Shown here: positions 15,160-22,139 of the stretch, in pieces
How the letters are laid out: each line of letters opens with the position of its first letter
How positions within the stretch are numbered: the first letter of the stretch is position 1
NCBI RefSeq assembly: GCF_002269385.1
Contig: NZ_CP022957.1
Span: forward strand, 2,661,001-2,725,000
Reading direction: 5' to 3'
Length of the DNA stretch: 64,000 nt
From: Maribacter cobaltidurans
Lineage (GTDB): Bacteria; Bacteroidota; Bacteroidia; Flavobacteriales; Flavobacteriaceae
Made by a program: the position numbers and the translations under genes
The notes under the pieces: generated by a model
The model's database searches: none
What the model was told of the DNA's origin: nothing
Seen by the model: only the letters and a program-made list of their open reading frames with translations

Positions 15160-16506
15160 ATGAAAAAGTACGATGTTTTTGTTATCGGTTCCGGGATGGC
15201 AGGGATGACCATTGCCAATAAATGTGCTTCCAAAGGCCTTAAGGTAGGCATTACTGACGAACTGCCCTACGGTGGAACATGCGCGCTAAGAGGTTGCGAC
15301 CCCAAAAAGGTAATCATCGGTGCGACAGAAGTAAGGGATTTTGCAATACGCTTAAAGGATAAGGGTATCGATACGGTTCCCAATGTCAATTGGCGGGATA
15401 TTATGGCCTTCAAACAATCCTTTGTGGATGCAATGCCGCCCAAAATAGAAAAAGGATACAGGCATAATGATATAGACACCTATCATTCTTCGGCAAAATT
15501 TCTGTCCAAAAATACCCTACAGTTGGGAACAGATACTATCGAAGCCGACAAGATTGTGATTGCAACGGGCGCAAAACCAAGGGTACTGGATTTTGAAGGT
15601 GGGTACTTGGCACTTTCGAGTACCGATTTCCTCAATCTAAAGGAGCTGCCCCAATCCCTGCTCTTTATTGGTGGAGGTTACATCGCCTTTGAATTTGCAC
15701 ATATCGCCGCCCGTTGTGGTGCCGATGTAACTATTGTACATAGGGGCAAACGACCTTTGGAAAACTTTGAACAGGATATTGTAGTACACTTGATAAATGC
15801 CACGAAGGAATTGGGAATAAAACTGGTTCTAGCGACCGAAGTTTCTAAAATCGAAAAGAGAGATAACCACTATACAGTTACAGGAACTACCGACGGTAAA
15901 GAAATGACATTTAGAACGGAAACCGTTTTCAATTCGGCCGGTCGCCCGCCTGCAATTTTTGATTTGGAGCTGGACAAGTCCGGAATATCCTTTTCAAAAG
16001 AAGGGGTTGCCGTCAACGAATATCTTCAAAGCGCATCGAACCCAAATGTTTATGCGGCCGGAGATGCGGCAGATTCAAAAGGACTGCCCCTGACACCTGT
16101 AGCCGTTATGGAAGGACATATTGTAGCTTCGAATATCATCAAGGGGAACACGAAAAAAGTGAGCTATCCACCGATGCCCTCCGTGGTTTTCACTTTGCCA
16201 ACATTAGCAGCCGTAGGTCTGACCGAGGCAGAGGCCAAATCACAAAAAATCGAATATCAGGTCAATTATAACGAGGTGGGCAATTGGTTCAACGCAGAGC
16301 GGTTGAATGTTAAGGAATATGCCTTTAAGACTATTGTCAATAAAGAAGATCATACGATACTGGGAGCACATTTAATTGGTCCCAACGCCGAGGAAACCAT
16401 TAATTTGTTCGCAATAGCGATAAAGACCAAGATGAGGATCCACGATTTAAGGACGATGATTTTTTCTTATCCAACATTATCCTCGGATATTCCCTATATG
16501 CTTTAA
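15160..16506 (+). CDS. MerA-like FAD/NAD(P)-dependent pyridine nucleotide-disulfide oxidoreductase
   Basis: A 448-residue soluble flavoenzyme. Seen: FAD-binding GSGMAGMTIA at about 8-17; redox disulfide GGTCALRGCDPKK at about 41-53; NAD(P)-binding GGGYIAFEFA near 174; FAD C-motif VYAAGDAAD near 300; then the dimerisation domain. The redox loop is the CALRGC type, not the CVNVGC of classical MerA. The C-terminus ends FSYPTLSSDIPYML: the catalytic His of lipoamide dehydrogenase is Tyr, as in MerA, but the C-terminal vicinal Cys pair that delivers Hg(II) in MerA is absent, as is an N-terminal HMA domain. It is in the right place for a mercuric reductase but may instead reduce a small thiol or a thioredoxin-like protein such as the 17951 product. 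Confidence 0.85.
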   Translation: MKKYDVFVIGSGMAGMTIANKCASKGLKVGITDELPYGGTCALRGCDPKKVIIGATEVRDFAIRLKDKGIDTVPNVNWRDIMAFKQSFVDAMPPKIEKGYRHNDIDTYHSSAKFLSKNTLQLGTDTIEADKIVIATGAKPRVLDFEGGYLALSSTDFLNLKELPQSLLFIGGGYIAFEFAHIAARCGADVTIVHRGKRPLENFEQDIVVHLINATKELGIKLVLATEVSKIEKRDNHYTVTGTTDGKEMTFRTETVFNSAGRPPAIFDLELDKSGISFSKEGVAVNEYLQSASNPNVYAAGDAADSKGLPLTPVAVMEGHIVASNIIKGNTKKVSYPPMPSVVFTLPTLAAVGLTEAEAKSQKIEYQVNYNEVGNWFNAERLNVKEYAFKTIVNKEDHTILGAHLIGPNAEETINLFAIAIKTKMRIHDLRTMIFSYPTLSSDIPYML

Positions 16507-16522
16507 CAAAATATCAAAATTT

Positions 16523-17146
16523 ATGAAAAGTGATGAATACACTAAAAAGCACTGGGAAGAGGTTTATACCGGAAAAAGTGATGAAGAAGTAAGTTGGTTT
16601 GAAGGGAAACCCTCGACTTCATTGGATATTATAGCTTCCCTTGACTTACCTAAAGATAGTTCAATTATTGATATTGGCGGGGGAAACTCAAACCTTATAA
16701 GTCATTTGTTAAAAAATGACTATAACAACCTGTCCATTCTTGATATTTCAGAAAATGCACTTCAGCGTACCAAATCAAAATTAGGCAAGTCAGCCGCAAA
16801 GGTGCAGTGGATAAATTCGGACATATTGAATTTTGAACCGACCCAAGACTTTGAGTTATGGCACGACCGGGCTACTTTTCATTTCTTCACACGGGAAGAA
16901 GATATCTTAAAGTATATTGACATACTAGGTCGTTCCCTTAAGACGGGAGCATATTTTATACTGGCAACTTTTTCGACCACCGGGCCAAAAAGATGTAGTG
17001 GATTGGAGATTACCCAATATTCTCCTGAAAAACTAAAGGAATTGTTTAAAGTAGATTTCACCCTATTGGAATCCTTTGAAAAAATTCATAAAACCCCTTT
17101 TAAAACAGAGCAAAATTTTATTTATAACCTGTTTCAGAAAAAATAA
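16523..17146 (+). CDS. Class I SAM-dependent methyltransferase
   Basis: A 207-residue soluble methyltransferase. The opening KKHWEEVYTGKSDEEVSWFEG is typical of a Bacteroidota branch of small methyltransferases. The SAM-binding loop is IIDIGGGNSNLISHLL near 49-64, the acidic residue after beta2 is in LSILDIS, and motif IV region reads LWHDRATFHFF near 113-123. A late ITQYSPEKLKEL segment suits the lid. It lies in the mer-like operon, 16 bases after the flavoprotein, so a metalloid or thiol substrate (arsenic, tellurite or selenium type detoxification) is possible. No triple-Cys arsenite site is present, so it is not a standard ArsM. Confidence 0.8.
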   Translation: MKSDEYTKKHWEEVYTGKSDEEVSWFEGKPSTSLDIIASLDLPKDSSIIDIGGGNSNLISHLLKNDYNNLSILDISENALQRTKSKLGKSAAKVQWINSDILNFEPTQDFELWHDRATFHFFTREEDILKYIDILGRSLKTGAYFILATFSTTGPKRCSGLEITQYSPEKLKELFKVDFTLLESFEKIHKTPFKTEQNFIYNLFQKK

Positions 17147-17147
17147 T

Positions 17148-17363
17148 ATGGACTACGAGAGAATCCTTTTAAATTCAACCATTACCTGTCCCGAATGTGG
17201 ACATACGAAAGAGGAGGAAATGCCAACAACGGCCTGTCAGTTTTTCTATGAATGCGAAAACTGCAATCAAATATTAAGACCAAAGGAAGGCGATTGCTGT
17301 GTCTTTTGCTCTTATGGGACGGTTGCCTGCCCACCAATACAAGAAGGCTCTGGTTGTTGTTGA
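17148..17363 (+). CDS. Cys-rich GDCCVxC domain protein
   Basis: A 71-residue Cys-rich protein starting at ATG 17148, one base after the methyltransferase stop. It contains TCPECGH, CENCNQ, GDCCVFC and a C-terminal GSGCC, twelve Cys in all. This is the GDCCVxC family found in Bacteroidota and Proteobacteria beside mercury and heavy-metal genes. The CPxC-CxxC pairs suggest a zinc ribbon, with the GDCC and terminal CC free for metal capture. It probably binds thiophilic metal in the cytoplasm. Longer upstream starts would overlap the methyltransferase and add no family-like sequence. Confidence 0.8.
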   Translation: MDYERILLNSTITCPECGHTKEEEMPTTACQFFYECENCNQILRPKEGDCCVFCSYGTVACPPIQEGSGCC

Positions 17364-17383
17364 ATAATTTCAGGATAAATTTG
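17354..17383 (+). promoter_or_regulatory. Bacteroidota-type promoter for the CsoR-family gene
   Basis: A TTG at 17354-17356 is 19 bases before TAAATTTG at 17376-17383, which fits TAnnTTTG exactly. It overlaps the very end of the GDCCVxC gene and lies 46 bases before the CsoR start, with the TACTGGGGG operator between the -7 box and the gene. An internal promoter within the mer-like cluster is the simplest reading. Confidence 0.6.
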
Positions 17384-17388
17384 TAGAG

Positions 17389-17400
17389 CACCCCCAGTAC
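17389..17400 (-). promoter_or_regulatory. CsoR/RcnR-type G-tract operator half-site
   Basis: On the minus strand this reads TACTGGGGG followed by TG (plus strand CACCCCCAGTAC). G-tracts flanked by TACT are the known recognition feature of CsoR/RcnR/FrmR repressors. It lies 6 bases downstream of the -7 box and 30 bases before the CsoR-family gene, so it should act in autoregulation. Only one clear half-site is present. Confidence 0.65.
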
Positions 17401-17429
17401 AATTATATATTGCCAAAATTTTAAAATCG

Positions 17430-17792
17430 ATGATACCACGAGATTTAAGCAAGGACATAAAAACGAGGTTGCAAAGTATCAATGGGCAAATTGGTGGCCT
17501 CATTAAAATGCTCGATGAAGATACAGACCCAGAGAAGATTTTAATACAGTTCAAGGCAGCACAGAAAGGATTGGATAAAGCCCATTTTCTGTTACTGGAC
17601 GAAGTTTATCGAAAAGCTTTGGCCATAAAAATATCTGAAACTGTCGAGGCCTGCCCCGGAAATTGTGGCAATGAAGACCGTATCGAATTTATAAGAAAAC
17701 AGTTTCCAGATTTGGAATTGGACAACCTAACTGAAAAGATGAAGGAAATCGATGTGCTCAAGGCCAAGCTTGAAGCATACAAAAATGGTTGA
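17430..17792 (+). CDS. CsoR/RcnR/FrmR-family repressor
   Basis: A 120-residue all-helical regulator. The start DLSKDIKTRLQSINGQIGGLIKMLDE is the CsoR-family first helix, in which RLQ-I-GQI-G recurs, followed by KAAQKGLDKAHFLLLDEVYRKAL. CsoR Cys-His-Cys copper ligands are not in their usual places: the helix-2 Cys is replaced by AAQKGLD, though a His follows at AHFLL. A C-terminal extension of about 30 residues contains ACPGNCGNEDRIEF, a C-x3-C pair that may form another sensing site. It is longer than classic CsoR (about 90). A TACTGGGGG operator lies just upstream. The ligand, perhaps a thiophilic metal or reactive sulfur or aldehyde, cannot be fixed. Confidence 0.82.
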   Translation: MIPRDLSKDIKTRLQSINGQIGGLIKMLDEDTDPEKILIQFKAAQKGLDKAHFLLLDEVYRKALAIKISETVEACPGNCGNEDRIEFIRKQFPDLELDNLTEKMKEIDVLKAKLEAYKNG

Positions 17793-17815
17793 CCCCCACA
17801 ATCACAACCGATTTG

Positions 17816-17846
17816 ATGGCCCACACGATGTGGGTCATTTTTTTTT
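17816..17846 (+). terminator. Rho-independent terminator after the CsoR-family gene
   Basis: TGGCCCACA (17817-17825) pairs with TGTGGGTCA (17829-17837) across a 3-base loop, with one G-T pair and one further A-T pair, and nine T residues follow (17838-17846). This is the clearest intrinsic terminator in the window. It separates the CsoR gene from a new promoter at 17856-17889. Confidence 0.85.
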
Positions 17847-17855
17847 GAAATTTTA

Positions 17856-17889
17856 TTTGGAGACCACCCTACCCACCGACCTACATTTG
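17856..17889 (+). promoter_or_regulatory. Bacteroidota-type promoter for the thioredoxin-like operon
   Basis: TTTG at 17856-17859 and TACATTTG at 17882-17889 are 22 bases apart, fitting the TTTG / TAnnTTTG pattern. It stands directly after the terminator at 17816-17846 and 61 bases before the start codon at 17951. It should drive the genes from 17951 to 20777. Confidence 0.6.
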
Positions 17890-17950
17890 ATTCGTTGTTT
17901 GGATCCAATGACAAGTCAAGGAAATATAAACAGTAAAAAAAAACAGAAGT

Positions 17951-18220
17951 ATGAAACGTCAAGTAGAAGTTTTTACGGCCAATTGCCCGGTCTGCGATCC
18001 GGTGGTCGAAATGATCAGGGAACTGGCCTGTGGTAGATGTGAGGTAACGACCTATGATCTGGTCAAGCAATGTGAAGACAAGACCTGTCTTGATAAGATA
18101 GCTGAATATGGGATAAAGAAAGTTCCCGCTGTGGTAGTGAGCGGTGAACTTTTGGATTGCTGTAAGGATTCGGCCATCACCGAAGCGAAATTGGTGGAAG
18201 CTGGAATTGGACAATCATAA
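17951..18220 (+). CDS. Cys-rich thioredoxin-fold protein
   Basis: An 89-residue protein of thioredoxin-like fold. The active-site motif NCPVCDP lies at about 10-16 and the cis-proline region reads KKVPAVVVSGE near 58-68. There are many further Cys: CGRC near 28-31, C-x5-C near 41-47, and a vicinal DCC near 72. A plain thioredoxin has only the first pair, so the extra thiols suggest metal or metalloid binding or delivery. It resembles the small thioredoxin-like proteins found in mercury and arsenic clusters and may be a redox partner of the flavoprotein at 15160. It has no signal peptide. Confidence 0.78.
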   Translation: MKRQVEVFTANCPVCDPVVEMIRELACGRCEVTTYDLVKQCEDKTCLDKIAEYGIKKVPAVVVSGELLDCCKDSAITEAKLVEAGIGQS

Positions 18221-18238
18221 TTAAAAAAGAGGTCAAGT

Positions 18239-19108
18239 ATGATTAGCAAAATATTCCCGAAAATATCGCTGAACATTGGCTATTTTAAATTGATAGTGTT
18301 ATTGGCCATATCAGGAACGGCGATGGCCCAAGGCCACGGCCCGCTCTATGGGCTACAGACCCCGACCCTTGCCAAAGGCGGGGTTGATTTGAACGTGGCC
18401 GGGATGAGCCTGGGTACGGAGACCGAAACGTCATATATGCTGCGCTACTTGTTCTCTTATGGCATTACGGAAGACCTGCAGATCAACCTGACCACCCCCA
18501 CGATGATAGAACGGTTGGGTGATGCACCAAGGACAAGGGGCAATAGCAATATGACCGCCAACGGTGATATTGAGGCTTCCCTTTGGTACCGGTTTTTCTC
18601 GAATGCTTTTGGTGTGGGGAAGCGTTTTGAGTCCACCGCCATCGTGGGCGTTTCTGCACCAACCGATGATGTCAGGGGACAGGCCAATGTGGGCAACTCG
18701 TTACACGCGGCCATTTCAACGGGCTATGCCTCGCGCACTTGGTATGGATGGATCGGTGGCGGATACCAATATTATTTTGAGAAAAGAGGCGAACAATTGG
18801 GCGACCTACCCTACGCAAGTGCCGTTGTGGGGTACCGGCCCAATATCTTTATGGGGGATTACCCAAAACCGGATTGGCGCATCTTTATAGAATCGTTGGC
18901 CGAATTCCCAGGTAACAATAAATTTAACGGACAACTGGATCTTAGCGATTTGCGCAGTACAAAAGTTTTGGTCGGCCCATCATTCCTTGGTCTGTATGGT
19001 GCCTGGGGCATATCTTTTGGTGTGATGTTTCCGGTCGTACAGGACTTGACACTTTGGGCAGTGAAAGAAAGGTATCGATTAGCCATAAACTTAAGCTACT
19101 GGTTATAA
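18239..19108 (+). CDS. Exported outer-membrane transporter-like protein
   Basis: A 289-residue protein with a signal peptide (LIVLLAISGTAMAQ, cut near residue 31) followed by HGPLYGLQTPTLAKGG and a beta-rich body with many Gly and aromatic residues ending AINLSYWL. Length and pattern fit the small outer-membrane barrels annotated as transporters in Bacteroidota metal-resistance loci. It follows the thioredoxin-like gene by 18 bases and is followed by an exported HMA protein, suggesting an outer-membrane entry or exit route for the metal handled here. No specific family name can be supported. Confidence 0.65.
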   Translation: MISKIFPKISLNIGYFKLIVLLAISGTAMAQGHGPLYGLQTPTLAKGGVDLNVAGMSLGTETETSYMLRYLFSYGITEDLQINLTTPTMIERLGDAPRTRGNSNMTANGDIEASLWYRFFSNAFGVGKRFESTAIVGVSAPTDDVRGQANVGNSLHAAISTGYASRTWYGWIGGGYQYYFEKRGEQLGDLPYASAVVGYRPNIFMGDYPKPDWRIFIESLAEFPGNNKFNGQLDLSDLRSTKVLVGPSFLGLYGAWGISFGVMFPVVQDLTLWAVKERYRLAINLSYWL

Positions 19109-19124
19109 AGCAAGAATTTTAAAA

Positions 19125-19622
19125 ATGTATAAAATGAGAAATATATTTAGAATTATGATGATAGGTCTGTTCGGAATTGGCACAGCATCGGGGCAAATTA
19201 CCAAAGTTGACCAAGAAGTGTATGGAATGGATTGCGCCCCTTGCGCCTATGGCCTGGAACGGGGACTGAAAAAGATGGATGGGCTTCAGGAAGTACGTGT
19301 CAGCCTCAATGACGGAAAGGCATATATGGTAGGATTGGCTGCCGAGAACGGACTTAAATTACGTAGCATTCAGGAAGAGGTAAAAAAGAACGGTTTTTCG
19401 GCAAAAAAAGCTGAAGTGACCCTAATTGGAAACGCGGAGAAAGAAGATGGCCAATGGTACATTGAGACCGCTAATGAACGATTTTCCGTATCGCAGGATA
19501 CTCCTACGGCGTTGTTACAAAAATTAACCGTTGGAACAGCAAGCATAAGCGGAACGGTGCATGATGAGGAAGATGATAACCTCTCTGGCCAATGGTCCAT
19601 CGTACTAACCAAAATTGAATAG
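19125..19622 (+). CDS. Exported HMA-domain (MerP-like) protein with C-terminal extension
   Basis: A 165-residue periplasmic protein. The signal peptide (RIMMIGLFGIGTASGQ) ends near residue 23. Residues about 25-90 form an HMA fold with the metal-binding motif GMDCAPCAYGLERGL. An 80-residue tail follows that has no Cys and is beta-rich (VTLIGNAEKEDGQWYIETA). MerP itself is about 90 residues, so this is an extended form. Its ATG at 19125 is followed in frame by a second ATG at 19134. It lies five bases before the MerT-like gene, and the two would form a periplasmic-capture and membrane-transfer pair. Confidence 0.8.
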   Translation: MYKMRNIFRIMMIGLFGIGTASGQITKVDQEVYGMDCAPCAYGLERGLKKMDGLQEVRVSLNDGKAYMVGLAAENGLKLRSIQEEVKKNGFSAKKAEVTLIGNAEKEDGQWYIETANERFSVSQDTPTALLQKLTVGTASISGTVHDEEDDNLSGQWSIVLTKIE

Positions 19623-19627
19623 ATTTT

Positions 19628-19969
19628 ATGAAGACTATTTCCAAAATGGTATTGGGAAGCAGCTTGGTTGCCGCCCTTCTTCCCTTGATGTGCTGTTTTT
19701 TGCCTGCTCTGCTATCGGTCGGTGCGGGATTTGGTTTCTTGGGTTCAACTTTTGAATGGGTACATCCTGCCCAACCCTTTCTGACCACCTTTTCGGCCGG
19801 TGCACTTGGTTTCGCTCATTTAAGGAATTTTCAAAATTCAAGAAAATGTAGTGGAGAGGAATCCTGCCAAAACGACAAAAGGAAACACATTATCAACACT
19901 TGGTTTCTCTGGATATTTACGTTGCTGATTCTTGCTCTTATGATTTTAAACTACTGGCATGAACTTTAG
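19628..19969 (+). CDS. MerT-like small membrane protein
   Basis: A 113-residue membrane protein with three hydrophobic segments. The first carries PLMCCFLPALLSVGAG, a vicinal Cys pair in the place of the MerT metal site. The loop between helices 2 and 3 contains CSGEESCQN, a second pair as in MerT. The overall size equals MerT (about 116). It is the second MerT-type protein in the cluster, the first being fused to MerP at 14536. The stop overlaps the next gene by 11 bases. It should move Hg(II) or another thiophilic ion across the inner membrane, taking it from the 19125 product. Confidence 0.77.
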   Translation: MKTISKMVLGSSLVAALLPLMCCFLPALLSVGAGFGFLGSTFEWVHPAQPFLTTFSAGALGFAHLRNFQNSRKCSGEESCQNDKRKHIINTWFLWIFTLLILALMILNYWHEL

Positions 19970-20777
19970 AAAGCTATTCATTTTTCCGGTTTTTGCTTTG
20001 GTTCTTCTCACATCCGGTTGTGAAAGAACGAAAGAACAATGGCAGTTCGAACGGAAAATTATACTTCCCAAAGAAGCCCGCCCCTTGGCTTTGGCCAAGG
20101 ACGAGGAGGCCATTTGGTTTTCAGATCCGGATTATTTCCGCTTGTATAAAATCGATCTGAATGGAAAGGTGTTGGATTCCATCACGGGGATACAACGGCC
20201 GATGAACATCCATATGGATAAGGAAACACTTTACATACCCGAATTCTTGACCGACACCATCTGGCAATATAAAAAAGGTAAAACCAGTCCGTTGAAAATC
20301 AACAAACGACCACAGGCCCCGGCGGGTGTTTCTGTATATGGGGATACCATTCTGGTAGCCGATTTCTATAACCATCGTATCATCGTTCAGACACCAAATT
20401 ATAGCTATACTATTGGAAAGCAAGGCCATAATGAGGGCCAATTGTATTATCCAATAGATGTAAAACTAAAGGATGGTAAGGTATTCGTGGCCGATGCGTA
20501 CAACCATCGGGTTCAGGTCTTTGATTTTGATGGAAACCACATCAAGACTATCGGCTTAAATGAAAAAATAAACGTGGCCTCCGGCATTGCTTTGAGCACT
20601 AATGAATTAGCCATCACCGACCAAGAAAATAGCCGGATATTAATTTTTGATTATCAAGGAAAGTTGCTGCAAATATTAAAGGAAGACATTTTCTATCCAA
20701 CAGATATTCACTTTGACAAGGGAAGGCTTTTCATCGCCAATTTCAAGGACAATTCTATATCCCTTTATGGCAGGTAA
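19959..20777 (+). CDS. NHL-repeat beta-propeller lipoprotein
   Basis: A 272-residue protein with a lipoprotein signal ending LLTSGCERT, the lipobox Cys near residue 20. The body has repeated blades: VYGDTILVADFYNHRIIV, VFVADAYNHRVQVFD and SENELAIT-type strands, a pattern of six-bladed NHL/SMP-30-like propellers. It would sit on the periplasmic side of the inner or outer membrane. It overlaps the MerT-like gene by 11 bases and ends the + strand cluster. NHL propellers usually bind proteins or small ligands; a metal role is only suggested by position. Confidence 0.78.
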   Translation: MNFRKLFIFPVFALVLLTSGCERTKEQWQFERKIILPKEARPLALAKDEEAIWFSDPDYFRLYKIDLNGKVLDSITGIQRPMNIHMDKETLYIPEFLTDTIWQYKKGKTSPLKINKRPQAPAGVSVYGDTILVADFYNHRIIVQTPNYSYTIGKQGHNEGQLYYPIDVKLKDGKVFVADAYNHRVQVFDFDGNHIKTIGLNEKINVASGIALSTNELAITDQENSRILIFDYQGKLLQILKEDIFYPTDIHFDKGRLFIANFKDNSISLYGR

Positions 20778-20802
20778 TATCAATTGGATATTTTTATAAA
20801 AG

Positions 20803-21309
20803 TTATCTTATGCGTTCATACTCCGTAAATTCGAACGTAGTCTCGCTATTTTCGTTTTTATCCGATTCAATTCTGACAAGTAATTGTTGGGCATTTAATT
20901 GAATTACAATATGGTATTCACTTCTATTAGAATTAACATGGCTCAGTTTTCCTGATTCTTCGAGAGACCAAGTGCCAATTTCAGTGAAAGTTTTTGATAT
21001 CTGGCTATGACAAGCAATTGCCCCGATTCCCCAGAAATAGGGGTTATCTTCTTGCTCGTTACCCTTAACATATCTGAGAATATCATCTTTTCGGCAATTT
21101 TCGAATTGGGCAAGCAAATCTTCCAAGGGCTCCAATATGCCCAATGAATCATTGGGTTGTCCTCTAAATTCTGCAATCCTTTTCCAATCTCCTGCTAAAT
21201 TATTTTCGGTAAACAAAAGGTTGACTTGTTCTGAACTTTGGTCGTCTTTTTTGCAAGACCACATAATCAACAAGGAAAGTGATAATATGTAAATTGTTTG
21301 TTTTGGCAT
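20803..21309 (-). CDS. Lipocalin-like small lipoprotein
   Basis: A 168-residue predicted lipoprotein, with signal YILSLSLLIMWSCKKDDQ and the lipobox Cys at about 19. The mature part has LAGDWKRIAEF, a C-x4-D DILRY turn, then GTWSLEESGKLSHV and EYHIVIQLNAQQLLVRI, the strand order of Bacteroidota lipocalin-like proteins that begin with a GDW or GTW motif. Two further Cys (ENCRKDD and IACHSQ) may form a disulfide. It stands alone, convergent with the NHL gene (25 bases between the two stops) and with nothing conserved nearby. Ligand unknown. Confidence 0.65.
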   Translation of the reverse strand: MPKQTIYILSLSLLIMWSCKKDDQSSEQVNLLFTENNLAGDWKRIAEFRGQPNDSLGILEPLEDLLAQFENCRKDDILRYVKGNEQEDNPYFWGIGAIACHSQISKTFTEIGTWSLEESGKLSHVNSNRSEYHIVIQLNAQQLLVRIESDKNENSETTFEFTEYERIR

Positions 21310-21508
21310 TACTCAATTGATATAAAGTTACATCTTATCCTAACATTAAGTACATCTATTTTAAAGAACTATAGTTAGATAGGTTCCAAGTTGTTTTAAA
21401 TGGCCATTCACTAAATAATTTCAAAATACAAATAAGATTCTAGCATTGGAATTTAGACCTGTTGGGTTGTTAAGGCCAAAAAAGTCTATCTGATTAGCGA
21501 TGTTGCTT

Positions 21509-21961
21509 TTACGTTTCCCGTCGTTTTCCTGAAATCTCAAGTATTTTGATCTGATAGACAATCGGATTTCCCCTTTCGTATAATTTGCTCGAAAATTCAT
21601 TGATAAACTCAACCTCTCTCCGTTCTTTTCTACGGATAATGCTCTTCACGCCTTCGGTAAAAAGGTGCAACTTATGTTTGGCAATGTTGCCCTCAAGTTC
21701 TTCGAATGTGCCGTGCACCATGGCCGATTCCCAATTGAACATCGATTGTATTTCTTCGACCTGTACGGTGACCGAGTTGTTTTTTCGCATCGCATCGATT
21801 TTATGGCCATCCGAGGTATAACTAATGATCGTATTGTCGGTAAGATCAAAATAGTAGGTAATAGGAATCAAATAGGGCTTCCCTTGCCATAAATAGGCCA
21901 AGTGGCCGAGGTAATTGTTCCGGAGTACGCGTTCAATGGCGTTCGTTGTTAAATCTGTCAT
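21509..21961 (-). CDS. Pyridoxamine 5-phosphate oxidase-fold flavin-binding protein
   Basis: A 150-residue protein with the split-barrel of the PNPOx-like family: NAIERVLRNNYLGHLAYLWQGKPYLIPITYYFD is the usual N-terminal strand pair (seen at about 6-40), followed by IISYTSDGHKIDAMRKN and SVTVQVEEI. Such proteins bind FMN or F420 and act as small reductases; the N-terminal LRNNYLGHLA segment matches the nitroimidazole-resistance-type subfamily. It is the last gene of the long minus-strand run in this half. Its specific substrate cannot be read, and no operon partner is nearer than the phospholipase D gene, 178 bases away. Confidence 0.78.
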   Translation of the reverse strand: MTDLTTNAIERVLRNNYLGHLAYLWQGKPYLIPITYYFDLTDNTIISYTSDGHKIDAMRKNNSVTVQVEEIQSMFNWESAMVHGTFEELEGNIAKHKLHLFTEGVKSIIRRKERREVEFINEFSSKLYERGNPIVYQIKILEISGKRRET

Positions 21962-22082
21962 TGTTAATGTTTTTAAATATTACTAATCGTTTTATATGTA
22001 TCGTGCCAAGCGTAGTTACAGCTTGCATTCCGCCACTGATTATATTTTTCCTTACTTTAAGTTGTTGTGCCTCATGATTTAT

Positions 22083-22113
22083 CGCCTTGTCCGTACAGAC
22101 AGATAAAGAGGCG
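22083..22113. repeat. Short nested inverted repeat between two minus-strand genes
   Basis: CGCCT (22083-22087) pairs with AGGCG (22109-22113), and inside it TGTC (22088-22091) pairs with GACA (22098-22101). The rest of the 178-base gap holds no gene. No T run follows on either strand, so it is not a clear terminator. Confidence 0.3.
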
Positions 22114-22139
22114 AAACCATTTAACCACTTGCCAACATA

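Noticed and set aside
15160..16506. Calling this gene a true mercuric reductase merA
   Set aside because: The C-terminal Cys pair and HMA head are missing, and the redox loop is CALRGC rather than CVNVGC.
22083..22113. A terminator between the phospholipase D gene and the flavin-binding gene
   Set aside because: The stem is short and no T run follows on either strand.
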